A stretch of DNA of 64,000 bases, from NCBI GenBank assembly GCA_036435485.1, contig CM071596.1, positions 65,893,001 through 65,957,000 of the forward strand, written 5' to 3'. This stretch comes from Saposhnikovia divaricata. Its lineage: Eukaryota > Streptophyta > Magnoliopsida > Apiales > Apiaceae. Both the position numbers and the translations under genes were made by a program. Shown here one piece after another: positions 11,388 to 23,500 of this stretch. The notes beneath the pieces are model-generated. The model was not told where the DNA came from and made no database searches. It saw nothing but the letters and a program-made list of their open reading frames with translations. How positions within the stretch are numbered: the first letter of the stretch is position 1; each line of letters opens with the position of its first letter.

Positions 11388-14300
11388 TTAAGCAACATCA
11401 CTTTTTAATACAATCTCAACTCCAATAGGAACAGAACTCCTATCGAAAACTCGATCTGGAAAAGAATATGACTCTCGAGCTAATGCATGAGCCGCCATAT
11501 TAGCAGACCGTTTAACAAAAAACAGCTTTACTGTGTTAATTTCTTGCACCAACCTTCGACACTCTTCTACTACTCGACCAAATGGAGACAACATAGGAAC
11601 CTTGCTGCGAATTGCCTGCACTGCCACCAAACAATCTGATTCCACCACTACATTCTGCCATGCTCGACTCTGAACCCAGCTGAGAGCCTCCTTAATGGTC
11701 ATGGCCTCCGCAAATTCTGCCTCGACCACTCCATTCTTGCACACTGTTCTGCCCTGAATGAGTTCCCCAGTCGAGTCCCTTGCTACCAGTCCCATACCAT
11801 ATGATCTGTACTCACTAAATGTCGCAGCATCCACCGATATCTTGATTGATGACTCCTGTGGCTTGACCCAAAAACTGCCTCCATCCCCTTCAATCATAGT
11901 CGGGAACCGAGCTACTACCAGACTTCTTTGGGCATGACTCCATTGTTCAAGATATTGCTTGGCTTTTGCAATGACAACATAAGGACGAGTATACTTATTG
12001 TTCCACACCACATCATTCCTTGCTTTCCATATCGACCAACTTACAGCAGCTACTACAGCACGTTTTTCATTCTCACACCTGGCTATTACTTGCTCCCACC
12101 ACTGCATTAAGTCCTCCTCCTCGCTAACCTGTATTTCTGGGATAACTACCTGCCAGCACTGAGCAGCAAACGGACATCTTATCAATGCATGATCAATGGT
12201 CTCCTCCCCTCCCTTACAGTTTGGACATTGACTATCTATCGGCACACGTTTATACTGCAACATCACTTTTGTTGGCAAACACCAAGACAGCGACCTCCAT
12301 ACAAAATTCAAAATCTTTGGTGGAGCCTTTATTCTCCATATTCTACGCCAGAAACTGTCATTGTCTTCCTGCCTCCACCTTTGTTTTTGGGCTTGCAACA
12401 GCCTATAAGCACTGCGAACCGAGAAATGACCTGAACTTTCCATGCTCCAATACACACTATCTTCCTCCACATCGTCTCTCAGAGTTACATTTCTTATGCA
12501 TTGTTGATCTCGCTCGTTAAACATGTCATCTATAACCTCATCATCCCACCTTTTACGATCAATCTCCATCAATCCCGCTACTTTATTATTTACTAGCCCT
12601 GGTGAATCCGACGTGATATAAGGGTTTTGAGCATCTAATAACCACGGTTGACCTACCACTTGAATCTGCTTACCATTCCCCACAGTCCACCTTATCCCGG
12701 CAGCAACCACTCTCCTAGCTTCCCATATACTACTCCATATATAACTTGGATTGTTACCTCTCACAGCATCCAAGAAATTACCCTCTGGAAAGTACCGAGC
12801 TTTGAATAATTTACTAACAAGACAGTTAGGTCTAGTAAGGAATCTCCACCCTTGCTTGGCCAACATAGCCAAATTAAAATCCCTAAAGTCCCGAAAACCC
12901 ATACCTCCCGAGGACTTGTGTCTACTCAATCGAGACCAGCTCATCCAGTGTATACTCTTACTGTCATACGCCTTCGAATTCCACCAAAACCTTGATATGG
13001 TACGTTCCATGTCCTTTGTTACCTCTTCTGGAATTAAGAATACACTCATAGCATATGTTAGTAACGACTGCGCAACTGACTTCACCAAGACCTCATTACC
13101 TCCTCTAGAAATATACTTACCATCCCAACTTAAAACCCTTTGTTTTACTTTCGATTTGAGAAATCCCAACGTAGCCACCTTACTCTTTTTCATCATATTG
13201 GGCAGTCCTAGGTACGTGCAATCCTCACCTGCCTCCCTCATCCCCAGAATTTGACCCACCTGCTCTCTTTTATCCTGCCTCGTATTTGTACTGTAGAAAA
13301 CAGAAGACTTTTCTATGTTAACCTTCTGACCTGAGCCCTTCTCAAAGATCTGCAATAATCCAAGTACATGCCTTGCTGAGTCCTCGTTTGCTTTGCAATA
13401 CAAATAACTATCGTCCGCGAACAACATATGGGATATGCTCGGGGCTTGTCTGCATACTTTAATACCCTGGATTAGATTATTAAGCTCATATCTTCGTATC
13501 AACGCCGAGAAACCTTCCGCACATAGAATGAACAAATATGGCGATAATGGATCCCCTTGGCGAATACCACGCTTTGGATAAATTGGCCCAACCTCTTGCT
13601 TATCATGAGTAACACTGTAGGAAACCGTACTTACACATTGCATAATTAAATGAACCCACCATGTACCATATCCCATCTGAATCAGCATAGCTTTCAAATA
13701 TTCCCATTCGACTCGATCATACGCTTTACTCATGTCCAATTTTAAAGCCATGTATCCATCCCTCCCTCTTCTTCTACGTTTCAAGTAATGCATGACCTCA
13801 TATGAAACCATTACATTGTCCGTAATAAGCCTTCCTGTCAGAAATGCACTTTGGTTCTCCGAGATTACTGCTTCCAGCGTGCCTTTCAATCTATTTGCTA
13901 CCACTTTTGTAATAATCTTGGCAAGCACGTTGCATAGAGAAATGGGTCTTAGATCACTCATCAACCCTGGCCCTTTCTTTTTAGGAATTAAAACAATGTT
14001 CGTGGCATTCAATTCTCTGCATAAGTCTCCAGTTTGAAAGAAATTCCGCACCATCTCAACAATATCCTTGCAAACTATTTTCCAATGTTTTTGGAAGAAA
14101 GCCGGAGTCATGCCGTCAGGCCCGGGTGCCTTGTCTGGATGCATTTGGAACAATGCTGCCTTAACTTCGTCCTCCTTCACTGGTTTTAAGAGTTCATCAT
14201 TCTGGATTTCAGTTATTGACGTAGGAACACAGTTTATCACCTCCTGCCAATCCGATTCAGAAGCCCTGAACAGGTCATTAAAATACCTCAAAACTAGCTC

Positions 14301-15461
14301 AGGAAGGCCACTATCCCACTCCAGCCACTGCCCAGTCTCATCCTTAAGCTTTACAATCTGATTATTCCTCCTTCGTTTGCTTGCATACCTGTGAAAATAC
14401 GTGCTGTTACGGTCACCAGCTTCCAACCACAACTGTTTTGATCTCTGCCTCCAGAAAACTTCACGTTGGTTGTAAATAATATTCAACTGTCTCTTAACTT
14501 CATTATACTTTTCCGCAGCCTCTCTATCTCTACCACCTCTAAGCTTCTTCAATCTCTCCTTACATTCCTTTATACGCCCACCAAAATTACCTGTCACTTC
14601 CTTCCCCCAAACTGCTAGCTTTTCACTACATGCTTGAATCTTTTGCATTATACTCAGCCTACCATCTCCTTCCCACCCATCTTTAACAATTTGTTCACAC
14701 ATTGGTTCCGTCAACCATGCATTCTCGAATTTAAAACGAAACTTGCCAGGGTTTTGGGTTTTATTCTGAATTGCCAAAAAGATGGCACTGTGGTCTGACG
14801 TTGATCCCTCTAAATTATATAGCTTGGCCCTAGGAAACATTGTCAACCAATCATCTGTCATGAGAGCCCTATCCAGTCTCACTTCCATCCAATCTGGAGT
14901 ATTCCTTCCTTTCTCCCAAGTAAATTGATGCCCTATCAACTCCATATCTCGAAGCCCTGCATCCTGAATAGCCTCATTGAATCCTTCAATCAGTCGAGTA
15001 GGATATTGAGACCCTCCTGTTTTATCTTGTAGAGACACCACATTGTTTAAATCCCCTATAACGCACCAAGGCAAATTTGCATCCCTCGCCAGGTTGCGAA
15101 GAAGATCTCACGTACGACCTCTCTGAGCTCTATTAGGTTCCCCATACATCCCTGTTAATCGCCAAACATTCATACTGTCTACTTGCACCTTAACATCAAT
15201 ATGATTTTGTGAATAACCTAACAACTCAGCTTGGTCTTTCTCCTTCCATAACAAAGCAATCCCACCACTCCTACCTTGAGGTTCAACAGCAAATAACCCC
15301 TCATACCCTAACTTACTCTGAATCCATTCCATCTTTGATCTCCGTGCTATAGTTTCACATAGAAAAATAAAAATAGGCTTCTCTTGACGTACCACGTCTG
15401 TTAGGAACTGAATCTTCCAAGGTAGCCCCATCCCTTGGCAGTTCCAGCTTAACGTACTCAT
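11388..15461 (-). pseudogene. LINE ORF2: endonuclease, reverse transcriptase, RNase H (one stop)
   Basis: About 1357 codons in one frame with a single TGA at 15108-15110. Order of domains: APE-type endonuclease (start SWNCQGMG, CET, GDLNN, STSDHS); reverse transcriptase (SGPDGM-type block, VLIPKK, KLDMSKAYDRVEWE, GIRQGDPLSPYLF, catalytic FADD); zf-RVT domain (WRIKAPPKILNFVWR, CPNC...HALIRCPFA); and a C-terminal RNase H of the plant RVT_3 type with SVDAATF, AEAMTIKEALSW, VVESDC and ANMAAHALAR. The stop lies after EPNRAQRGRT, where relatives have Trp (LINE-2 has TWDLLRS), so TGG-to-TGA is the likely change; it truncates the protein in the endonuclease. Everything after it is open. The start overlaps the ORF1 stop as ATGA. 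Confidence 0.92.
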
Positions 15462-16723
15462 AATGATTGGCGGGTCTGCAGAGCAGAACCCGCCACAAGC
15501 AAGTTTTTTGGCACCGTGTTCTCATTCTCCTGAATAACTACCATGTCTGTATCTTCAAGGTTACTATTCCGCTCTTTAGATAGCCCACTCGACTTGGGCT
15601 CTTCCACTCTACGTCTTTTTTGGTCCACTAACTCCAGCCCATTTGATTCAAACCCATTTAGATTTTCCCTCGCTTGCATGATTTTTAAATTATGTCCAGA
15701 TATATCCTTTCCATACATCTCTCTGTCAGTTATTTCCGTCCCATTAATCACGCTTCTACTTACCATGTTTTGAGAGACTGTAACAACTTGCATTCCTGAA
15801 TTCTCGTGATTGAGATTATCCACCACGTCATTTACGGTAACAACCCTGCTACCCTCTCTCCTCATCCCATCCATCTGAGAGCTCGCCTGAACTCCACTCC
15901 CTTCCCCCGGATTTAACAGTCGTCCATCTGGGCTCCTAAGCCATTGATTAATATTAGTACCTGCTCGACTTTGCATCTGAGCCCTAATTGAACTATCATA
16001 CTTACGAATGTCTTTATCTCCTGGGTTGTCAAACAAAACTTCACAAAACTTTTCCGTATGACCGATTCTTCCACAGTAAAAATAGAATGTTGGGAGTTTT
16101 TCATACTTAAACTTAATCCATAGCCAATCTCCTCCACTCTTCTTTATACGCATCTGACTTTTCAAGGGACAACGAATATCAATCAACACTAGAATTCTTT
16201 GATAGTTCCTCCACATTCCTTGAAAATTCTTTGGATCAGTCTTTATAAAAGTACCAACGTAGTTGCCTATTGATTTCAAAATAAACTCCGAGTTAAAACC
16301 AATGGGTAAATCATACACTTGCATCCACATGGATAACTCAACCAATTTCACATTAGCCAGTTGTTCATCTGCTGCAAGGTTTTTAAGAATAAGAGCTTGC
16401 TGATTGAACGTCCATGGACCATCCTCCATCACTCTTCGCACATCCAACTCATGAAAGAACTTAAACAGAAATACATTTGGGTAGGCTGTAGGCTCCATGA
16501 ATACTCCTTTAACAGGTCTCCATACAGATGACAATGTATCTTGCATCGCCACGAAATTAACCTTTCTGTTTGTAAGTAATCTTCCCACCAAGCAGTGTGT
16601 ATAGTCCAACCCTGCCCTTTCTCCCGCCGGTTCCTCTAGGATCAATCCATCATCATCTTCATCATTGATAGATAGCCTCGCATAATCTTCCAGCACATTC
16701 TCATCTCGCAGCTTGTCCGTCAT
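15458..16723 (-). CDS. LINE ORF1: DUF4283 / zinc-knuckle RNA-binding protein
   Basis: An intact 421-residue ORF. The N-terminal half is a DUF4283-type domain, with LVGRLLTNRKVNF, NVFLFKFFHELDVRRV, GPWTFNQQAL and SMWMQVYDLPIGF, and is followed by a zf-CCHC_4-type knuckle. The knuckle reads FYFYCGRIGHTEKFC: the first metal-binding Cys is replaced by Tyr (LINE-2 keeps Cys: FCFTCGMLGHSEKFC). The C-terminal 180 residues are polar and look disordered. The family role is to bind LINE RNA with ORF2 protein. The stop overlaps the ORF2 start by four bases (15458-15461, ATGA), suggesting stop-and-restart translation of ORF2. Confidence 0.9.
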   Translation of the reverse strand: MTDKLRDENVLEDYARLSINDEDDDGLILEEPAGERAGLDYTHCLVGRLLTNRKVNFVAMQDTLSSVWRPVKGVFMEPTAYPNVFLFKFFHELDVRRVMEDGPWTFNQQALILKNLAADEQLANVKLVELSMWMQVYDLPIGFNSEFILKSIGNYVGTFIKTDPKNFQGMWRNYQRILVLIDIRCPLKSQMRIKKSGGDWLWIKFKYEKLPTFYFYCGRIGHTEKFCEVLFDNPGDKDIRKYDSSIRAQMQSRAGTNINQWLRSPDGRLLNPGEGSGVQASSQMDGMRREGSRVVTVNDVVDNLNHENSGMQVVTVSQNMVSRSVINGTEITDREMYGKDISGHNLKIMQARENLNGFESNGLELVDQKRRRVEEPKSSGLSKERNSNLEDTDMVVIQENENTVPKNLLVAGSALQTRQSL

Positions 16724-16762
16724 GATTGCAAATCCTTTAACTTGTTACTAAAATAAAGAAAT

Positions 16763-16814
16763 ACTCATCAATAGGATGAGAGAAATAAACTCATCAATAG
16801 GATGAGAGAAAAAA
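16763..16814 (-). repeat. 26-bp tandem duplication in LINE-1 leader
   Basis: Two adjacent copies (16763-16788, 16789-16814) of ACTCATCAATAGGATGAGAG plus an A-rich tail, in the 5' leader of LINE-1. Each unit has an internal palindrome, CTCATCAATAGGATGAG. Confidence 0.85.
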
Positions 16815-16891
16815 CTAGACTATACTACTAGTGTAACTTCGTTGAGAGGTACACCAGCGCCGGCTCACAAACTCCATTTTGTACCAACAAT

Positions 16892-17008
16892 CTCTGTCCC
16901 CTTCTTCGTATTATTATTTTTTAATACAGAAGCCCCACCAAGGAGCCCCACCAGAGACACTCTTTTTATACAGGGAACACAGAAGGAGACACGAAGAAGG
17001 GGACAGAG
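16892..17008. repeat. 18-bp perfect inverted repeat (hairpin)
   Basis: CTCTGTCCCCTTCTTCGT at 16892-16909 is the exact reverse complement of 16991-17008. The loop of about 80 bp carries a second small palindrome, GTATTA...TAATAC, and a direct repeat of GGAGCCCCACC-like sequence. It begins 16 bp after the LINE-1 target duplication. No ORF or known RNA recognised. Confidence 0.8.
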
Positions 17009-17462
17009 GATCGTCACCCCAATCCAACACCCATAAAAATTGATCATACTCTGTCTAGAATCTAGATATTAAGAAGAACACAGGAGTATTTATGCATCTA
17101 CATAATAATGTTACTTTTCTTCAAAAAACCTACATTTTAAAAACAATTGTCGTAAACTTAATTTCTTAAATGTAAGCAAAAAATTAGATTCGATATATAT
17201 TTACTAATTATTTGAAGAGTAATGTTAGAGATACCAAATTGTATATCGAAAAATGTTAGAGTTAATAAATTGGGTATTGAAATTTTTCACAAAATAACGG
17301 TGTCATTAATGATGTGTTATTTTGGAATATTTTTATTTATAATATAGATATGAATGCACGTGGGTCCATCGAAATACAGTCAAACAACATATAATATATG
17401 ACATTTCATAAATTTTTTTAGGATGATAATTTATGCACCCTAAACTTTTCTTACGTACATTT

Positions 17463-17507
<45 letters not shown>

Positions 17508-17752
17508 TTTCTTACGTACCTTTTTCTTTTATTTATTTAACCAATTTATCCCCACCATTTCTTATATTATCAAGTTTGCCCCGCCATTCACATACCGCTC
17601 AAAGTTTACCTTATTTTTCTTCAAAAACATATTGTTTTTAATTGTTTTATTTTTATATTATTGTTATGAACAAAAAAATAGTTATTGTTCATGTAAATGT
17701 AAGTATTATTATACGAAATATATGAACTCCTAAAAATAAGTTAAAGTGACTT
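17009..17752. other. Intergenic, with 39-base A run
   Basis: AT-rich DNA without credible coding sequence. A pure A run spans 17467-17505; it could be the tail of an old minus- or plus-strand retroposon, but no body was recognised next to it. Confidence 0.6.
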
Positions 17753-18394
17753 ATGCTTTAGGGATTCATGTGTCTAAGGATGACCTCAGGGTTCTCCCTG
17801 AGGTTAAGAGCTTTTCAATACAAAATTAAGGTTGTTTAGGTAAATTTACTGAAAAAAATTGATATTTACAAAAATGTCAGGCTTTTTGTGTTATAACCTC
17901 AGGAGAAATCCCTGAGGACAACCTCAGGCCCATTTTTCTCTATGCTTTAGGGATTCATGTGCCTAAGGATGATCTTAGGGATCTCCCTGAGGTTAAGAGT
18001 TTTTTAATATAAAATTAAGGGTGTTTAGGTAAATTTGCTGAAAAAAATCGATATTTACAAAAATATTCCTGCGGGGCCACTAAATTTATAGGCTTTTTGT
18101 GTTATAACCTCAGGAGAAATCCCTGAGGACAACCTCAAACCCATTTTTCTTTATGCTTTAGGGATTCATGTGCCTAAGGATGACCTCAGAGTTCTCCCTG
18201 GGGTTAAGAGCTTTTCAATATAAAATTAAGGGTGTTTAGGTAAATTTATTGAAAAAAATTGATATTTACAAAAATGTCACTGCGGGGCCACTACATTTAT
18301 AGGTTTTTTGTGTTATAACCTCAGGAGAAATCCCTGAGGACAACCTCAGACCCATTTTTCTCTATGCTTTAGGGATTCATGTGCCCGTGAGGTT
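17753..18394. repeat. Tandem array of a MITE-like unit (3 copies plus partial)
   Basis: Units start ATGCTTTAGGGATTCATGTG at 17753, 17942, 18153 and 18364 (spacings 189, 211, 211); the first lacks about 22 bp present in the others, and the fourth is only a start. Each unit has an AGGATGACCTCAGGG...CCCTGAGGTTA block at its left end and an inverted, diverged version (TAACCTCAGGAGAAATCCCTGAGGACAACCT) at its right end, so it resembles a short inverted-repeat transposon. A fifth, single copy lies at 58514-58718. Confidence 0.8.
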
Positions 18395-20296
18395 CTGAAC
18401 AATTATAATGTTCTCGTAAAAATTTTGATGTGTATTACATTTTTTTATTAAAGACAAAACATCATTACAAGAATAGTTTTATTAGAATGAGTTACTAAAA
18501 TAATTTAATTTTTACTTTCTTTCATCGATTTAATTTTTAATTTTACTAAACTTTTAAAATATCTTTAGAGAACAATTTAATTTTTTGATAGCTTTCTTAT
18601 CAAATAAAATTAGTAGAAAATAAATATTTATCAAAGTGAAATGAACAATATAAATATATGTATTTATAATTTCATTTATCCATTCTTGATTGTTGCTAAA
18701 ATCAAACTTGTAATTTTTTATATAAGCTAAGAAGAGTACAAACTTATCATTTCAATATATCATCTCATTATTTTTCATAAAATTTATTATGCATGAATAA
18801 TAAAAACATTTGTTTAAAGTGCAAAAGAAAAGATACTTTACATTTTTAAGACAATATGCAAACATGAAAATTGGTGAGACCGTGTGAAATCTTGAATAAG
18901 GTCATTTTGATTTACTAGCTTATAATCTTCTTTCCTAATATCTATAATTATAATAATTTTTTTTAATATTTATTTATTATTAGTTCACATATCAAATTCT
19001 TACTAAGCAATTGATATATAAGATTTCAAAGTTCAATTTATTATGTATTTTATCTTAAATTATTTAAACGTGATTTGGATGATTTAAAGCTCACGTAAAA
19101 TTAACAAAATAATCTTTGATTTAGTGATGGTTTAATAATTATTTTCCAATTACTACCAAGAAACAAAATAGAGAAAAAATTGACGATTTTTACGTCGAAA
19201 ATTATATTCGATTAAGAAAATTTACTTATGTTTCGTTTTGATTATCAAAATAACCTATTTATTATTTGAAGATATTTGTACTAACAACAAAATACAATTT
19301 GAATAATAAGTGTAAGAGGGGTTTTGTCCAACACTATGGTAATCGGTAAGAATCGTTATATATTAAAATAAATAGATGAAAACTGTTGAATCTAGCATAA
19401 AAAACATTTTATATTTTAATGTCAATGACTAAAATCATATATAATAAGGTTTTTTTTAATATTAAACAGGATTATCAATATAGGTTTTCTAAACTGGATA
19501 GGATTTATGTAAAAATTCGTAATGATATTTTATCTTGATATTCTAATTGTTTACATTTGGATAATATTTGTAAAATCATCATAAAATTAAAGATAATTTT
19601 ATGAACATTGTGTGGCCTATAAAATCATCCAAATCTGATTTGTAGATCTCGAGATAGAGCCCAAATAGTTAATATGAACTTTTTTAAATATTAATAAGTA
19701 TATACATAAAATTCAATTATAATACAACCTTTTTTAATTATATCATTTTCAGGTTATAATTTTTTTTAAGATTCAATTCTAATACAACTTTTTTTTAATT
19801 ATATCCGTTTTAGATTATAATTTTTTTTATATGATATAATTTTGATCGTCTATTTTTAAAATTATTAGATTCTACGGTTGAGATTATTTTGATGGTACAG
19901 TGACCAAACCAAAATTATGAAGAATATCTCTTTTACGCTTATTATATATAAGGATATAATTCAAAATAAAAGATGTGTAAAAATAAATTTGGGTTGTACA
20001 TATATCAGCACCCATCTTTTTTTACCTAATTCGATATTATAGCGGTGTTTTTGATTTGTCATACTGATGTCATTAAAGGTGTGCCGTTTTTTGACGGCTG
20101 ATGGACCATATATTAATGTTTGTCATTTGTCATCAGTTGACGAATTTGTGTATTTTATATTATTATTGAATCATTTTTTATGAAAACTCGACATTAATGG
20201 ACTCCTTTGGTTAAACGTATATAACTGCTTTATTTTATTAAGTATAATGTATATAATAGATATTAAATTATATCCTTTTATGTTTATTTGACTTAA
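18395..20296. other. AT-rich intergenic DNA with a 60-bp duplication
   Basis: No credible ORF. A unit of about 60 bp starting ATTCAATT(A/C)TAATACAAC is duplicated head to tail at about 19711-19770 and 19771-19829. Otherwise low-complexity AT-rich sequence. Confidence 0.6.
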
Positions 20297-20305
20297 TTTT
20301 ATTTA

Positions 20306-20478
20306 GAGTAAAGTGCACTTTGTGTACGTGCAGTTTACCTGTCAGACCACTTTGGATACTAGACTTTAGAAAGTACCACGGACTATACTGCACTTCACTT
20401 TTTGTTACGAGATGCCCCTTTCTGTTAAATGCCTCTAACGTCGTCTGCCAGGTTGGGGGTAAAAATGACATTTCAGTT
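20306..20478 (+). repeat. MULE left terminal inverted repeat
   Basis: Near-perfect inverted copy of 25395-25567. Short ORFs that read the same protein from both TIRs are only shadows of this repeat. Confidence 0.95.
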
Positions 20479-20586
20479 ATATGTATCGGTTATGCAGTAT
20501 ATGTATCGCTACTTTACCCAAACGAGAGCCTAGTTCAATTAGGTTTTAGTCTATGTGCGATTTGAAGAATTCGATCGGACTAAACA

Positions 20587-23500
20587 ATGGTGTGGGTGTT
20601 ACGAGATCGTGCGGACAAAGATGCCTACGCTCCGAGAGAACATCCAGATTATTCAGGTAACCTATCTATCTATCGATGTTAATTTACACTGCAAAAACTA
20701 GGGTTCTAAGTTTTTTGTTTGGGGTGTTGTTGTAAAAGAACCGTGCTTGATTATTTACACTGCAAAAACTAGGGTTCTAGGAATATTGCTTGGATTTTGC
20801 TTTATATAGTCTCGTCTTTATATATATATAGTGAAGAGTGGACCCTTGCTGTTTGTTTAAAGTAGCAGTTGCAGTGAATATAGTGTCACTGTGGTCCCTT
20901 GTGTCTCTAATCTCGTTAAATTGCCATGTGAAGTGCATTATTTTCTGGATGGCTGTTAGTGTGTTAACATGTGTTCAAGTACTTTATTCATGTGTCTCAC
21001 TTGTTTATTTCAGCTGCCCCAGATCTATTTACTATTAAATTACATCATGGAGGCAAGTTTATGGAGAATCCTAAAAGATATGTTGGAGGCAGTGTAGATT
21101 ATGTAGACTTATGTGATGCTGATACGATGAGCTTAATTGAGTTGATGACAATGTCGAAGGAATGTGGGGATTTGGGTGCTGTCATCACTCATTACTACAA
21201 GCATCCTAATACTGATATGGAAAGAGGATTGTGGATGTTAGAATCAGATTCTGATGTTGTAGACATGTGTGATATGATGCCAGCATCGAGGATAATTTTC
21301 ATCTACTCAGTCACTCATAATCCATTAGCCAGCCTAACACCTGAAGGGGCACCTACTCAGGAGTATGCACCATCTCAAGATCCCAATTTGGAATTTGTAG
21401 ACAATCCCATCTCTGAACATGAAGATGATGAAGACCAAGATGATCCTGACTGGGAAGACAAGGGATATGATGAACTGAGTGATGATAGCTGGGATTCAGA
21501 TTCCTCTAATATGGATTGAACCGATGAAGAAGTGTGTGAATACAAGACTGAAAGGGTACTGAAGAGGAAGAATAAAGAAATTTCTAAACAAAAGGAGAAA
21601 GGTAAGGACAAGGATAAAGCTAAACAGAAGCAGAAAGCAAATGATGCAGGTCATGCTGAAAAAGAACCAGAGAAGGACATTGTCAGTGATGATGAATGGG
21701 GATTTGCTTCTGATGTGTCAAGTCATTATGCTGGCAGTGATGAAGAAAGGATGGCTGGTAACTCTACAGATGAGGATGAAGTCTCATATCCAGCTTTTGA
21801 TCACAACACAGAAATGGGTGATCCTAAGTTTCAGCTAGGCCTAATGTTTGCAACTGCAAAAATATTCAGGAGTGCAGTCAAGAAACATGCCATTCTACAT
21901 AGAAGGCCAATAAAACAGTGTAGAAATTATGGTTCCAGAGTGAAGTTTGTTTGTGAAGCACCATGTGAATGGAAGATATATGCCTCTAAAATGCAAAGGA
22001 CTGACACATATCAAGTCAAGGTTTACAAGCCTAAGCATACATGTACACCAACCTTTGAACAAAAGCAGATTAACTCTACCTGGATAGTATGAAGATGATA
22101 TAAGAATGAATCCAACATGGCCTTTGGCATCATTCCTGCAGAAAGTTGTAAATGACTGGCATTGCCATGTTTCTATATATGCTGTTGCTAGGGCTAAGAG
22201 GAAGGCACTGAAAAAGATTAATGGAAGACATGTAGATCAGTATGGGAAGGTTTGGGAATATGGGAATGAATTGTTGAAGGTTATGCCAGATAGTACAATC
22301 CAAGTTATGACTGAAGATCAAGAATTTGAAAATGGGAGAAAGAGATTCAAGAGATTCTACACATGTTTTGGTCCACTTAAAAGAGGCTTTAGAAGTGGGT
22401 GCAAACCTTTGGTGGGACTAGATGGGTGCCACTTGAAAAGACCTTATGGGGGACAACTACTAGCTGCTGTGGGTACTGATGCCAATGATGGCATGTACCC
22501 CATAGCATGGGCTGTAGTTGAGGCTGAGAACACTGAAAGTTGGAGCTGGTTTTTGATCAACCTTAAAAGTGATCTAGGCATTGAAAATGATGGGGCATTC
22601 ACTTTTATATCAGACAGGCAAAAGGTACCACATTGTTCCAATTGATAACTTTATCACAGTCCTTACCTACACTCATTTATGCATACCTAACTTTATCTAC
22701 TTGACAGGGTCTAATCAATGCATTAGAAGCTGTGTTCCCTGCAGTAGAACACAGATTCTGTGTGATGCACCTCTATAGGAATATGTGGAAGGACCACAAG
22801 GGGATAGGAGTGAGGATGCTGTTATGGTTGGGAGCAAGGGCCACCACTGAATACACCTTTAATAAACACATGCTCGAGCTTAAGCAGGTTAGTACATACT
22901 CCCATTTATTTATGCATACATGCAGGAATATTTTAGATAATTATGACTGGCTTTTAATACATATTTTTTTGTCACTTTGATAGTTGTCGAGGAAGTGTCA
23001 TGACTGGCTTATTGAGAAGCCTAGAACACAGTGGAGCAGGAGTGCATTTAGAACCCACTGTAAGTCTGACATGTTTGTTAATAACCACTGTGAGGTTTTC
23101 AACAACAGCATAAGAAAGTATAGGGATCTTCCTATAATATCTATGTTCAAATCTATTCATAAAGATGTGATGAGAAGAATACAAAAAAGGAGGGATAAAA
23201 TGCAAAATAGCTATGCACTTAACCCTATCTGCCCTAATGCCATGAGGAGACTTCACAAGTGAGTTAAATCTTTAATTTGACTTATTGTTCCTTCACATGT
23301 GAGTTAGATTTTTAACAAATAGAATGGTTTTATTATGTTGCTAGGGCAATTGAACAAAGTAGGGGATGTCATGTTGTATGGAGTGGAGGGGCAAGATATT
23401 TGGTGACAATGATAACAGGGGGGTATGAGATGGTTGTGGATCTTGAAGCAAAGAAGTGTGCTTGCAGAAAATGGTAGTTGTCAAGCATCCCTTGCTACCA

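Larger units (their letters stand above)
11350..16864 (-). mobile_element. Full-length L1-type LINE (LINE-1)
   Basis: A 5.5-kb non-LTR retrotransposon on the minus strand. Its poly(A) tail appears as T15 at 11350-11364. It is bounded by a target-site duplication TCACAAACTCCA (11338-11349 and 16865-16876), extendable by four T to TCACAAACTCCATTTT. It has a short leader (16724-16864), ORF1 and ORF2. Complete ends, tail and duplication show a full-length target-primed insertion. Coding damage is minor: one nonsense codon in ORF2 and a lost zinc-knuckle cysteine in ORF1. Confidence 0.93.

Noticed and set aside
17753..18394. A CRISPR-like array
   Set aside because: Units are contiguous long repeats with inverted ends and no spacers; the DNA is a plant chromosome.
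20268..20471. Similar short proteins at 20268-20471 (-) and 25402-25641 (+)
   Set aside because: Both are readings of the MULE terminal inverted repeats.
21517..21519. In-frame TGA in the MULE transposase as a selenocysteine or readthrough codon
   Set aside because: Land plants lack this system and the gene has three other breaks.
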